Shown here in pieces: positions 23,205-33,768 of a stretch of DNA of 33,768 bases (positions are counted from its first letter, which is position 1; each line of letters opens with the position of its first letter). The translations under genes and the position numbers were made by a program. The notes under the pieces were generated by a model. It saw nothing but the letters and a program-made list of their open reading frames with translations. It ran no database searches and was not told the origin of the DNA. The stretch comes from Solidesulfovibrio fructosivorans JJ] (GTDB lineage: Bacteria > Desulfobacterota > Desulfovibrionia > Desulfovibrionales > Desulfovibrionaceae). The stretch covers positions 1 to 33,768 of the forward strand of contig NZ_AECZ01000041.1 in assembly GCF_000179555.1 (NCBI RefSeq), given 5' to 3'.

Positions 23205-23378
23205 ATGAAAAAGATCATTGTTTTCACCGTCATTTCCTGCCTGCTCGCCACCTCCATGGCTTTCGCCGGCACCAAGAAGAAAAAGCATAAAAAGCCCACC
23301 AAGAGCGACAGCTACTCCGTCGTCGAGATGCTGAAGGCCAAGAAGAAGGCCAAAAAGGGCACCACCCCGGCCAACTAG
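23205..23378 (+). CDS. Tiny Lys-rich exported peptide
   Basis: 57 residues: a clear signal peptide (MKKIIVFTVISCLLATSMAFA, cleavage probably after AFA) followed by a 36-residue mature part with about 15 lysines (TKKKKHKKPTK near the start and LKAKKKAKKG near the end). The mature peptide has no cysteine and is strongly basic. I know no family for it. ATG 23205 has an ideal TAAGGAG 6-7 nt upstream and the gene ends before a perfect terminator at 23416, so it is a real expressed unit. It is divergent from the response regulator/kinase operon and shares its control region. It could bind anionic envelope or nucleic acid surfaces, but this is speculation. Confidence 0.8.
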   Translation: MKKIIVFTVISCLLATSMAFAGTKKKKHKKPTKSDSYSVVEMLKAKKKAKKGTTPAN

Positions 23379-23415
23379 GCTTGGGGGAAGAGTTGCCGCG
23401 GCTTGCGGGCCGCAG

Positions 23416-23446
23416 GAAGGCCGGGGTTTCCCCGGCCTTCTCTTTT
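23416..23446 (+). terminator. Intrinsic terminator of the exported peptide gene
   Basis: GAAGGCCGGGG (23416-23426) pairs perfectly with CCCCGGCCTTC (23430-23440) around TTT and is followed by TCTTTT. Strong intrinsic terminator, 37 bp after the stop codon. Confidence 0.9.
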
Positions 23447-23555
23447 GCCTGGCCGGCGTCGGCCAGGCTTCCCGGCGGCCGCCTTGACTTGACGCCACGA
23501 TTCGGCAAGGATTCCGTGAAACGGATTCCTGTCGCCGTATCTTCGGAGTCACAGC

Positions 23556-23948
23556 ATGCTTGTAGCCGATTTGATGACCAGCCAATTACGCTGCCTTCGC
23601 GAGTCGGACAGCCTGGCCGACGCCATAGCCCTCATGCAGGAACTTTTCGTCCGCCATATCCCGATTACGGACGCGGACGGGCAACTCGCGGGGCTCGTGA
23701 CCCAGCGCGACCTGTTGTCCCTGGAAAACAAAAAGGACCCGGTCACGGCGCTTCGGGACGTCATGTGCACGGACCTGGTGACCGTGGCCCCGGACACATC
23801 CCTGCGCGCGGCGGCCGAAACCATGATCTACAACAAGTTCGGCTGCCTGCCCGTGGTCGAAGACGGCCGGTTGGTCGGCATCATCACGGAAACCGATTTT
23901 CTCAAGCTCGCCATTTTCCCCATCGCTCCCCGGCGCGACGAGTCGTAA
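23556..23948 (+). CDS. CBS-pair domain protein
   Basis: 130 residues made of two CBS motifs: 1-60 (VADLMTSQLRCLRESDSLAD, then HIPITDADGQLAGLVTQRDL) and 68-122 (DVMCTDLVTVAPDTSLRAAA, then CLPVVEDGRLVGIITETDFL). CBS pairs bind adenosyl ligands such as AMP, ATP or S-adenosylmethionine and act as energy sensors or regulators. No effector domain is attached, so it must act on another protein that cannot be named from context. ATG 23556 has GGAG about 8 nt upstream. Confidence 0.92.
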   Translation: MLVADLMTSQLRCLRESDSLADAIALMQELFVRHIPITDADGQLAGLVTQRDLLSLENKKDPVTALRDVMCTDLVTVAPDTSLRAAAETMIYNKFGCLPVVEDGRLVGIITETDFLKLAIFPIAPRRDES

Positions 23949-23987
23949 CAAGCGCGTCCGGTCGCAAGCCAAACGGAGGCGCCCCCC

Positions 23988-24488
23988 ATGACCCCGTCGC
24001 GTCACCTGCCCGTCCTGGTTTTCATCCTGCTTTTGGCCACGGTCCTGCCGCCCCGCCCGGCAGGCGCGTCCGATCTGACGCGCTACAAAGAGTTGCGCAA
24101 CGATTTCGTCAAAGTGACGGACATCGAGGAGCGGATGCGCACCGAGGAAAAATACGTGCCCACCGGCAACAAGGTGACATTGGAGAAGGTGCCCTACAAG
24201 GAAGTCGTCGTTACGGCGGAGCTGCGGCGCAAGCCGCCCTCCAGCATGGACTCGCTTTTAAGCGACCAAGCCAACCCGCTCCTTCGCATCTGCATGTCCC
24301 GCTTCGACGCCGCAGACAAACCCCTGGACGACGACTGCCAGTCCCTGCACTTCCAAAGCATGGTCAAGGGCAATGTGGGCACGGCCGTTTTCCGGCTCAC
24401 CGAAGACACGGCCCGCTACGAGTTCCGCGTGGCCCAGAAGCAGGGAGACAAGGGCTCGGCCATCAAGTTGTGGTATCCCACCAATTGA
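23988..24488 (+). CDS. Hypothetical exported protein
   Basis: 166 residues. Residues 1-27 are a signal peptide (hydrophobic VLVFILLLATVL, then PPRPAGAS before the probable cleavage site). The mature part is hydrophilic with a predicted helix at the start (RYKELRNDFVKVTDIEERMR) and a beta-rich second half ending in KLWYPTN. It has two cysteines about 14 residues apart (RICMS and DDDCQ) that could form a disulfide in the periplasm. I do not recognise a family. It lies 39 bp after the CBS gene on the same strand and may be co-transcribed with it. Confidence 0.72.
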   Translation: MTPSRHLPVLVFILLLATVLPPRPAGASDLTRYKELRNDFVKVTDIEERMRTEEKYVPTGNKVTLEKVPYKEVVVTAELRRKPPSSMDSLLSDQANPLLRICMSRFDAADKPLDDDCQSLHFQSMVKGNVGTAVFRLTEDTARYEFRVAQKQGDKGSAIKLWYPTN

Positions 24489-24617
24489 TAGGACCCGCCA
24501 AAGCCGCTTTATGACAGTTGCGTGAAGAAACCTTCCTGCGCTACCATGACGCCATGACGTCGCCGGAAGCCCCTGGCGACGCCCCGACACACCGCTTTTG
24601 CGTGGCAGGGGGTTTTC

Positions 24618-27047
24618 ATGGCGCCTCCCCGCATTCTGATCGGCGAACAGGACCGCGTCGCGGCGGCCTGCCTGGCCGCACTCCTCGATAAAAACGGCTA
24701 CGTGCCGCTCGGCCCCACGGCATCCTGCCGGGAGACCCTGGAAAAGGCGGACGACGACCGCCCGGACCTGGCCGTGCTGCGCCTCGACCTCGAAGGGGCC
24801 TGCGACGGCGCGGACGCGGCGGCGCTTTTGCGCGAAGGCCACGGCATTCCGGTCATCCTCCTGGCCCGAAACGGCGACGCCTGCCCCCTCGATCCGGCCC
24901 GCCGGGCCCAGGTCAACTTCCTTTTGCCCCATCCCCCGGACGACCAGACGCTCCTGGCCGCCGTGGAGACCAGTCTGGCCCGCCAGCGCCTGGAAAAGGC
25001 CCTGGCCGCCGGCCAGGCCCAAAGCCGCGCCGTGTTCGCCGCCGCGACCACGGCCCAGTTCCTGCTCGATGCGCGGGGCCTCGTTCGCGAAGCCAATCCG
25101 GCCGGGGAAAAACTCTTCGACCGCGCGCCGGGGACCCTCCCCGGCGTGGCGTTCGCGACCCTGTTCGCCCCGGAGGACCGGCCACGGCTCGACCGGCTGC
25201 TTCCCGCCGCCCTTGGCGGGGAAACGGCCCGCGCCCGCGTCCGGGGACGCCTGCCGGGCGGCGGGACCATTCCCCTGGCCGTCACCTGCGTTCCCCTGCC
25301 CGCCGGCGAGGGTCCCCGGTTCCTGCTCGAAGCCAGCCCCACCCGGGCGCCGGGAGCGCGGCCGGACCAGCCGGACCTGGAGCTGGAACGCTGCCCCGAG
25401 GGCTTTTTCGTGCTCGACGCCGAGGACCGGCTGCTTGCGGCCAATGCCGCCGCCTGGGGCATTTTCGGCCTGTGCGCTCCGCCGCCCCACGGCGCGCTCG
25501 TGACCAAGACGCTGCCCGAGGAGCTGGCCACCGCCCTGTCGCGCGACGCCGGACGGGTCATCGCCTGGAACGAGCCGGTCCGCAAGGAAGTGACCGTATC
25601 CATCGACGGCGCGGACAAGACGCTCTTGCTGGCGCTTTTCCCCATGGGCCACGACGAGGGTTCGCGCCTGGCCGGCGGGCTCGTCACGGACATCACCGAC
25701 CGCAAGCGCCTGGAAAGCCAGCTGGCCCACATGGCCTTTCACGATCCGCTCACCGGCCTGCCCAACCGCTCCCTGTGCCTGGACCGCATCCGCCAAGCCA
25801 TCGAGCGCTCCAAACGGCGCGATAACTACCAGTACGCCGTGATCTTCCTCGACCTCGACCGGTTCAAGGTCATCAACGACAGCCTGGGCCACCACATGGG
25901 GGACAGGCTCCTGGAGGGCGTGTCCAAGCGGCTTCGGGAATGCGTGCGCGGGCTCGACACGGTCTCGCGCCTGGGCGGCGACGAATTCGTGGTGCTGCTC
26001 GAGGAAACCGGCTCCTACCGGGAGATCGTGCGCATCGTCAAACGCATCCGCAGCGCCGTGGGGGAAGTCTTCCAGTTCTGCGACCACGACATCCACGTCA
26101 CCTGCTCCATGGGCATCGTCATCAGCCCCTGCCTCTACGACAAGCCCGAGGAGCTCCTGCGCAACGCCAACATCGCCCTGCACCGGGCCAAGGGCGAAGG
26201 CCGAAACCGCTTCAAGGTCTTCAACACCCGCATGCTCGAGGACGCCATCCGGCTGATGGACCTGGAAAGCGCCTTGCGCCTGGCGCTCGACCGGGGGGAA
26301 TTCTTCCTCGACTACCAGCCGATCCTGTCGCTGAGCGACCGCAGCCTGCAAGGCTTCGAGGCGCTGGTGCGCTGGCGGCGTCCGGGCAAGGGCGTGGCCT
26401 CGCCAAAGGACTTCATTCCCGTGGCCGAGGATACGGGCCTTATCGTGCCGCTGGGGCTGTGGGTGCTGGAGGAGGCCTGCCGGACCATGGTGCGCTGGCA
26501 GACGGACTTTCCCCAGGTGCTGGCCATGTCCATGAGCGTGAACCTCTCGGCCAAGCAGCTCACCCAGCCGACCCTGGTCGAGGACGTGGAGCGCATCCTG
26601 CGCGCCACCGGGCTCGATCCGCATGCGCTCAAGCTCGAGATCACGGAAACGGTCATCATGGACAACCCGGAAGTGTCGATCCTGCGGCTCAAACGCCTCA
26701 AGGCGCTCGGGGTACGCCTGTCGGTGGACGATTTCGGCACCGGCTACTCGTCGCTGTCCTATCTCCAACGCTTTCCCATCGACACGCTCAAGGTCGACCG
26801 CACCTTCGTCAGCGAGATCGAAGCCAACGAGAACCGCAAGATCGTCGGCGCGGTGGTGGCGCTGGCCCACAGCCTGGGCCTCGACGTGGTGGCCGAGGGC
26901 GTGGAGCTGGAGGCCCAGTCGGCGGTGCTGACCGACTTCGCCTGCGAGGCCGGCCAGGGCTTTCTCTTCTCGCGGCCCATCGCCCGGGAGGATGTGGAGC
27001 GCATGCTCGATAGCGGCGGCTGCGCCCTGGGGCAGGCCGAACCGTAG
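24618..27047 (+). CDS. Receiver-like/PAS/GGDEF/EAL cyclic-di-GMP protein
   Basis: 809 residues. N-terminal receiver-like fold (5-120) with Arg55 where the phosphoacceptor Asp should be (PDLAVLRLDLEG) and no switch Lys, so it is probably not phosphorylated. Two PAS-like modules follow (about 135-240 and 255-360). GGDEF domain (372-530) with intact GGDEF at 453-457 and an RGLD inhibitory site at 444-447, exactly 5 residues upstream. EAL domain (545-800) with intact EAL at 581-583, SVNLSAKQL, ITETVIMD, DDFGTGYSSL, KVDRTF, AEGVE and QGFLFS. Both c-di-GMP synthesis and hydrolysis therefore look possible. Monocistronic by position. Confidence 0.93.
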   Translation: MAPPRILIGEQDRVAAACLAALLDKNGYVPLGPTASCRETLEKADDDRPDLAVLRLDLEGACDGADAAALLREGHGIPVILLARNGDACPLDPARRAQVNFLLPHPPDDQTLLAAVETSLARQRLEKALAAGQAQSRAVFAAATTAQFLLDARGLVREANPAGEKLFDRAPGTLPGVAFATLFAPEDRPRLDRLLPAALGGETARARVRGRLPGGGTIPLAVTCVPLPAGEGPRFLLEASPTRAPGARPDQPDLELERCPEGFFVLDAEDRLLAANAAAWGIFGLCAPPPHGALVTKTLPEELATALSRDAGRVIAWNEPVRKEVTVSIDGADKTLLLALFPMGHDEGSRLAGGLVTDITDRKRLESQLAHMAFHDPLTGLPNRSLCLDRIRQAIERSKRRDNYQYAVIFLDLDRFKVINDSLGHHMGDRLLEGVSKRLRECVRGLDTVSRLGGDEFVVLLEETGSYREIVRIVKRIRSAVGEVFQFCDHDIHVTCSMGIVISPCLYDKPEELLRNANIALHRAKGEGRNRFKVFNTRMLEDAIRLMDLESALRLALDRGEFFLDYQPILSLSDRSLQGFEALVRWRRPGKGVASPKDFIPVAEDTGLIVPLGLWVLEEACRTMVRWQTDFPQVLAMSMSVNLSAKQLTQPTLVEDVERILRATGLDPHALKLEITETVIMDNPEVSILRLKRLKALGVRLSVDDFGTGYSSLSYLQRFPIDTLKVDRTFVSEIEANENRKIVGAVVALAHSLGLDVVAEGVELEAQSAVLTDFACEAGQGFLFSRPIAREDVERMLDSGGCALGQAEP

Positions 27048-27344
27048 GCGAGGATTCCCTTTCCGACCCCGAAGCGATCGGGCATTTTTCCGATCCCTCG
27101 ATCCCTGGCGCGGCCAACCATTTTTCCTCAATAACCATGGCGAGGTGCGTATCCTTCCGCCCCGCCGAAGGCTTTTGGCCGACGGCCAAGTATTGCGGCC
27201 GCCGGCTCCGCGCTCTTGTTTTTTCCCAACACCTAGGGCAGATTGTTTTTTGTCACTAAAGTAATATGCATCATAACCTGCCGTAGCGTGTTGAAGGATG
27301 TGGAAGCCCAGGCTGGCATTGACTCTAGCACAGAGGATCTTCGT
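27048..27344. other. AT-rich intergenic region before the chemoreceptor
   Basis: 297 bp with no gene. A GATCGG/CCGATC hairpin (27076-27095) lies 28 bp after the GGDEF-EAL stop but has no T tract behind it. TTGTTTTTT occurs twice (27216-27224 and 27243-27251). TTGTTT at 27243 with TATGCA 16 bp on is a weak promoter candidate. The local AT content is well above that of the window. Confidence 0.3.
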
Positions 27345-29504
27345 ATGAAAAACATGAGGCTTGGACTCAAGATCGGCATAGGCTTCGGGTGCCTGATTCT
27401 AATCGCTTGCGCTCTCGGTCTCCTCGGCGTCTTCAACATGTACAGTGTGGAAAAAACTTCCGAGACACTTTCAAGTCAATACATTCCCGAAACGGGTATC
27501 GCCAACGAAATCGAGCGCACATCCTTGCTCACCATGTACGCCATGCGCGGCTATTCCTTGAGCATGGAGCGGACGTACCGGGAGCAGGCCCAAAAGGAGT
27601 CCGAAAACGTGCGCCAGGCCCTGGCCAAGGCCCATGAGCTGTCGACCAAATACCCAGGGTTGGTGCGCCTCAAGGCCGATCTGCCGAAAGTTCAAAACGA
27701 GGTGGACGCCTACAATGGCCTGTCCGACAAGACGGAAAAACTGATCAACGCCCTTCTCGCCTCGCGCCAGAAGATGGACGCCGCGGCGGCGGAGTTCGTC
27801 GAGAGCGTGGAAACGCTCTCCGCGAGCCAACAGAAAAAGTTCGCCCAGGAGATTCAAACCCAGGCGGACTCGGCCCGCCTGGCCGAACGCCTCGGCAAGC
27901 TCGCCGACATCGAGGCGATCATCAAGATAGGCTTTGACATCCGGGTGAAGAACTTCAAGGCCCAGGCCGTCAATGACAAAAGCATCCGCGCCGAGGCGTT
28001 GCAAATGTTTCCCAAAGTGGAAGACGTCGTCGAACATCTCACCTCCGTCACGCGGCAAGAAGCGGACAAACAGGAAATCGGGCATGTGCGAAAGGCCCTG
28101 GCGGGCTACAAGAGCGCCATGATGGCCTTTGACACGAATACCGCCGCCCTGTCCGAACTTGGCGTCGAGCGCAACCAGCGGGCGGCCGAGATCGAAGAAC
28201 TGGCCAAGGACATGGCCAAGGCGGGCATGACCAACACCCAGCGGCTGTCCGACGAGGCCGTGGCCGAGCTTGAGACGGCAAGCACCATCATGGTTTCCGG
28301 CCTCGTCGCCGCCCTGCTCCTTTGCATCGGCATCGCGCTCTCCCTGACCCGGACCATCACCCGGCCGATCCTGTCCAGCGCGGTCTTTGCCGACCGGGTG
28401 GCCGGCGGCGACCTCGACGGCGTGCTCGACATCCACCAGGGCGACGAGGTGGGCAAGCTCGCCGACAGCCTGCGCACCATGGTGGAACGGCTCAAGGAAC
28501 GCATCCAGGAAGCCGACGCCCGCTCGGCCGAGGCGGCCGAGGAAGCGGCCAAGGCCAGGGAAGCCATGGACCGGGCCGAAGCGGCCCAGCGCGACGCCAC
28601 GGCCCAGCGCGACGCCATGCTGACCGCCGCCGGCACCTTGCAGGAGGTGGCCCAGAACACGGCCACCGCCTCGGAAGAACTCTCGGCCCAGATCGAACAG
28701 GCCAGCAACGGCGCGACCCAGCAATCCCACAGCGCGGCCGAGACCGCCACGGCCATGGAAGAGATGAACTCCACCGTGCTCGAGGTGGCCAAGAACGCCT
28801 CCATGGCCGCCGGCACCGCCGACCAGGCCAAGGAAAAGGCCCTGCGCGGCAAGGAGGTCGTGGGCGAGGTCGTGCGCGGCATCGACACGGTGCAAAACCA
28901 CGCCCGGGAGTTGCAGCGCGACATGGAGACCCTCGGCGAACGGGCCAGCGGCATCGGCGCGATCATGAACGTCATCTCCGACATCGCGGACCAGACCAAC
29001 CTGCTGGCCTTAAACGCCGCCATCGAGGCCGCCCGGGCCGGCGACGCCGGGCGCGGCTTCGCGGTCGTTGCCGACGAAGTCAGAAAGCTGGCCGAAAAGA
29101 CCATGAACGCCACCAAGGAGGTGGGCGACGCGGTCACCGGCATCCAGCAGGGCGCGGCCGGCAACGTGGACAAGGTCAAGCGGACGGTGGAGACCATCGC
29201 GGACACGACGCAGCTCGCCAACCAGTCCGGGGAAGCGCTCAACGAAATCGTGTCCCTGGCCGACATGGTGGCGAGCCAGATTCAGTCCATCGCCACGGCC
29301 TCGGAGCAGCAATCGGCCACGAGCGAGGAGATCAACCGCAGCATCGACGACATCAACCGGATTTCCATGGAGGCCTCGGAAGGCATGCGGCAATCGGCCC
29401 AGGCCATCTCCGGCCTGGCCGAACAGTCGAGCGTGCTCACGCGCCTGATCGCCGAAATGCGCGGCGGAGAGGCCGGCGGCTCGGCCAGGGCTCTGCCCGC
29501 CTAG
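27345..29504 (+). CDS. Methyl-accepting chemotaxis protein with large helical sensor domain
   Basis: 719 residues. Membrane helix at about 9-30, a periplasmic all-helical sensor of roughly 280 residues (length suits a helical bimodular or extended four-helix-bundle domain), second membrane helix at 314-335, HAMP (336-388), an Ala/Glu-rich coiled coil (400-445) and a full signalling domain with tip motif [20 protein letters not shown] near residue 547. No CheR-tethering pentapeptide at the C-terminus. Start ATG 27345 is chosen because GAGG lies 8 nt upstream; the longer reading to 27243 adds non-membrane residues before the first helix. Ligand is unknown. Signals through a CheA/CheW complex. 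Confidence 0.93.
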   Translation: MKNMRLGLKIGIGFGCLILIACALGLLGVFNMYSVEKTSETLSSQYIPETGIANEIERTSLLTMYAMRGYSLSMERTYREQAQKESENVRQALAKAHELSTKYPGLVRLKADLPKVQNEVDAYNGLSDKTEKLINALLASRQKMDAAAAEFVESVETLSASQQKKFAQEIQTQADSARLAERLGKLADIEAIIKIGFDIRVKNFKAQAVNDKSIRAEALQMFPKVEDVVEHLTSVTRQEADKQEIGHVRKALAGYKSAMMAFDTNTAALSELGVERNQRAAEIEELAKDMAKAGMTNTQRLSDEAVAELETASTIMVSGLVAALLLCIGIALSLTRTITRPILSSAVFADRVAGGDLDGVLDIHQGDEVGKLADSLRTMVERLKERIQEADARSAEAAEEAAKAREAMDRAEAAQRDATAQRDAMLTAAGTLQEVAQNTATASEELSAQIEQASNGATQQSHSAAETATAMEEMNSTVLEVAKNASMAAGTADQAKEKALRGKEVVGEVVRGIDTVQNHARELQRDMETLGERASGIGAIMNVISDIADQTNLLALNAAIEAARAGDAGRGFAVVADEVRKLAEKTMNATKEVGDAVTGIQQGAAGNVDKVKRTVETIADTTQLANQSGEALNEIVSLADMVASQIQSIATASEQQSATSEEINRSIDDINRISMEASEGMRQSAQAISGLAEQSSVLTRLIAEMRGGEAGGSARALPA

Positions 29505-29535
29505 GTCCAAGCGCCCCCGACCAATACAAAGCGAA

Positions 29536-29568
29536 GCGGGCGGCCCCGGAAGGGACCGCCCGCCTTTC
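29536..29568. terminator. Bidirectional terminator between chemoreceptor and valS
   Basis: GCGGGCGG (29536-29543) pairs with CCGCCCGC (29556-29563), extended by CCC/GGG inside and closed by a GGAA tetraloop; CTTTC follows on the plus strand. It is centred between the convergent chemoreceptor and valS stops. Confidence 0.75.
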
Positions 29569-29592
29569 ATTGCGCTATCGTGCAGCGGCCGC

Positions 29593-32262
<2,670 letters not shown>

Positions 32263-32403
32263 GCTGCGCTCCTTGGAAAAAGGCGGCGCAAAAGCGCCGC
32301 TCAAGCGGCCTTGGATACAAAAGATCGCCGCCATTGTCACTGTCATGCGCCCGCGCGCGGCCCCGCGCCTTGCCGCCCGCGCGCCGAGACGCTAGGTTGT
32401 CCC

Positions 32404-33660
32404 ATGGCCGCGCGGTTTCTCGTCCTGTGGGACCATTCGCACTTGTGGGGATTGCTGTTATGCCGGGGGCTTGCCGCGCTGGGAGCCGCGGCGCGTCCTG
32501 TCAGTTGCGAGGAGGTCGCCGCCGGGGCGCTCTGGCGCGAGTCGCCGACCGCGCTGTTCGTCCCCGGCGGATTCGCCCGGCGCAAGTTCGCCGCCCTGGG
32601 GCCGGCCGGCACGGCGGCCATCCGCGACTACGTGGCCGGCGGCGGCGTTTACTGCGGCTTTTGCGGCGGGGCCGGGCTGGCCCTGTCCCACCCCGACGGG
32701 CTGGCCCTTTGCTCCTGGACGCGCCGGACCTTCACCGAACGCCTCGACCATCTGGTCAGCGGCCATGTGCGGCTGCGCCTGGACCCGGATTCGCGCCTGA
32801 CCCCGCCCGACTTTCCCCCGACCATGGCCGCCCCGGTCTGGTGGCCGGCCGGATTCTGTCCGCCCGAGGACGGCCCCGACCCGGACGTGGCCGTTGTCGC
32901 GGCCTACGCCGGGGCCGAAGCGGACCTGCTCCTGGCCGACATCGCCCTTGGCGGCATGTCCGAGGCCCTTCTGGGCCAGTGCCGGGAGCGCTTCGGCGTG
33001 ACCCTCACCCCGGCCTTTCTCGAGGGGGGGGCCTGCATGCTTTCCGGCAGCTTCGGCAAAGGACGCTACGTCCTGTCCCACGCCCACCTGGAAACGCCGG
33101 ATTCGCCCCAGGCCAACGCCTGGCTGTCCCATCTGCTCACGGTCTTCACCTGCGGCGACGCCTTCGGCCGCGTCGTGCCGGACTGGGACCCGGCGGCGCT
33201 GCCCGCGCGCTTCGACGACGCGCACCTCAACGCGGCCCGCAAGGCCATGAACGCCGCCATCGTCGCCGGCCGGCAGGCCCGGTTCCTCTTCCCGCGCAAC
33301 ACCTGGCTGCTCGGCTGGCGGCCGGGCATGCCCGGCTTTTCCCTGTCCAACCTGGCGGCCATGCTGGCCGGCGCGGCCGCCCTGCCCCCGACCGGAGCCG
33401 CCCGGGACTACTGGAGCGAGGTCGGCCCCGACTTCGCCGCGCGCATGCGGGACTTCGCCACGCGGCTGGAAACGTTCTTCCCGGCCCGACGGCTCGAAAT
33501 CACCCTGTCCCTGGTCGACGGCCCGGCCACGGCCGACCCCGACCTCGTGGCCGAACGCCGGGAACTCTTCGGCCAGGGCCCGGGCGGCGGCGGCCTGTGC
33601 GCCGCGCTGACCGACACCCTCGACTGCCTCCTGCTGCGCCTGCTGCAAAAAGAGCCTTGA
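32404..33660 (+). CDS. Glutamine-amidotransferase-like protein with BPL_N-type N-terminus
   Basis: 418 residues. The first 240 residues have a class I amidotransferase-like layout of the kind annotated as biotin-protein ligase N-terminal (BPL_N): VPGGFARRK (53-61), IRDYVAGGGVYCGFCGGAGLAL with candidate nucleophile Cys87, GGACMLSGSFGKGRYVLSHAHLETPDS with candidate His225/His227 and Glu229. Residues 240-418 are an Ala/Arg-rich helical region that I do not recognise (LNAARKAMNAAIVAGRQARF). There is no BirA catalytic domain, so biotin ligase activity is not implied. The start at 32404 lies 141 bp from the divergent valS start. The gene ends directly at a composite repeat. Confidence 0.7.
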   Translation: MAARFLVLWDHSHLWGLLLCRGLAALGAAARPVSCEEVAAGALWRESPTALFVPGGFARRKFAALGPAGTAAIRDYVAGGGVYCGFCGGAGLALSHPDGLALCSWTRRTFTERLDHLVSGHVRLRLDPDSRLTPPDFPPTMAAPVWWPAGFCPPEDGPDPDVAVVAAYAGAEADLLLADIALGGMSEALLGQCRERFGVTLTPAFLEGGACMLSGSFGKGRYVLSHAHLETPDSPQANAWLSHLLTVFTCGDAFGRVVPDWDPAALPARFDDAHLNAARKAMNAAIVAGRQARFLFPRNTWLLGWRPGMPGFSLSNLAAMLAGAAALPPTGAARDYWSEVGPDFAARMRDFATRLETFFPARRLEITLSLVDGPATADPDLVAERRELFGQGPGGGGLCAALTDTLDCLLLRLLQKEP

Positions 33661-33668
33661 AAAGGAAA

Positions 33669-33768
33669 CCGGGGGGAACCCTTTCTGAAGAAAGGGTTCC
33701 CCCCGGACCCCCTTCCCAAAGACTTTCAACGGTTACAGCGTGTTAACGCTAGAACACCTGTAACCGTT
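33669..33768. repeat. Composite palindromic element, copy 4 (cut by window end)
   Basis: Left hairpin: perfect 18-bp stem, 33669-33686 with 33689-33706, loop of 2 nt, starting 9 bp after the stop of the preceding gene. Core: AACGGTTACAG (33728-33738) and CTGTAACCGTT (33758-33768) form a perfect 11-bp inverted repeat around a 19-nt spacer, the same spacer length as in copy 3. The right half, expected to follow, lies outside the window. Confidence 0.75.

Noticed and set aside
24258-27131. 957-codon open frame on the minus strand opposite the GGDEF-EAL gene
   Set aside because: Antisense shadow with no recognisable motif; the plus strand has every GGDEF and EAL signature.
27256-27284. TAAAG and GCCG as a sigma-28 flagellar promoter
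   Set aside because: The spacing is 19 instead of about 15 and the -10 part matches only GCCG.
27322-27338. TGGCATTGACTCTAGCA as a sigma-54 promoter before the chemoreceptor
   Set aside because: The GG to GC distance is one base too long and the site lies immediately on the ribosome binding site.

Overview
The window looks like a chromosomal segment of a GC-rich sulfate-reducing deltaproteobacterium of the Desulfovibrionaceae (Desulfovibrio / Solidesulfovibrio type). The basis is high-GC codon use, a very dense set of chemotaxis, two-component and cyclic-di-GMP genes, a ModD protein, and C-rich/G-rich palindromic hairpins at gene ends of the kind I associate with this group. This is an inference from sequence style; no database search was run.

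Layout. 24-1042: azlCD branched-chain amino acid exporter (minus), diverging from a membrane-anchored alpha/beta hydrolase, modD, a DUF1835 protein with a hairpin over its ribosome binding site, and an amidohydrolase (1078-5651, plus). 5646-7954: hflX and a small membrane protein (minus). 8234-13564: a four-gene plus-strand operon combining a receiver-PP2C phosphatase, a fused anti-sigma-type kinase plus STAS protein, an Hpt-STAS protein and a full CheA. 13815-15002: a Fur-family regulator and a two-TM-pore ion channel. 15232-18399: a scarred zone with lplA, a 5'-truncated chemoreceptor joined head to head with a 5'-truncated SLC13-type transporter, a frameshifted integrase relic and tRNA-Arg(TCG). 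18464-22833: an Hpt protein, a single-domain response regulator, an HDOD/EAL-like protein and a histidine kinase/OmpR-type regulator pair. 23205-29504: a tiny Lys-rich exported peptide, a CBS-pair protein, an exported protein, a GGDEF-EAL protein and a complete chemoreceptor. 29593-33660: valS (minus) and a glutamine-amidotransferase-like (BPL_N-type) gene (plus).

How the genes work together. Signal transduction dominates. The most coherent unit is 8234-13564. There, CheA- and Hpt-based phosphotransfer could control the receiver-PP2C phosphatase, which would in turn set the phosphorylation state of the STAS module bound by the fused ATPase module: a chemosensory-driven partner switch. Other signalling parts (Hpt/RR pair, two c-di-GMP proteins, MCPs) lie close by but in separate transcription units. 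Four copies, whole or partial, of a composite palindromic element sit at the 3' ends of genes (about 7400, 13600-13740, 14980-15145 and 33669-33768).

No CRISPR array, insertion sequence with a transposase, prophage or rRNA was seen. The most unusual observations are the partner-switch operon with a possible internal start, the hflX gene lacking a normal start codon at its conserved N-terminus, the RBS-sequestering hairpin before the DUF1835 gene, the repeat family, the divergent regulatory region at 22969-23045, and the head-to-head gene scar at about 17085-17093.
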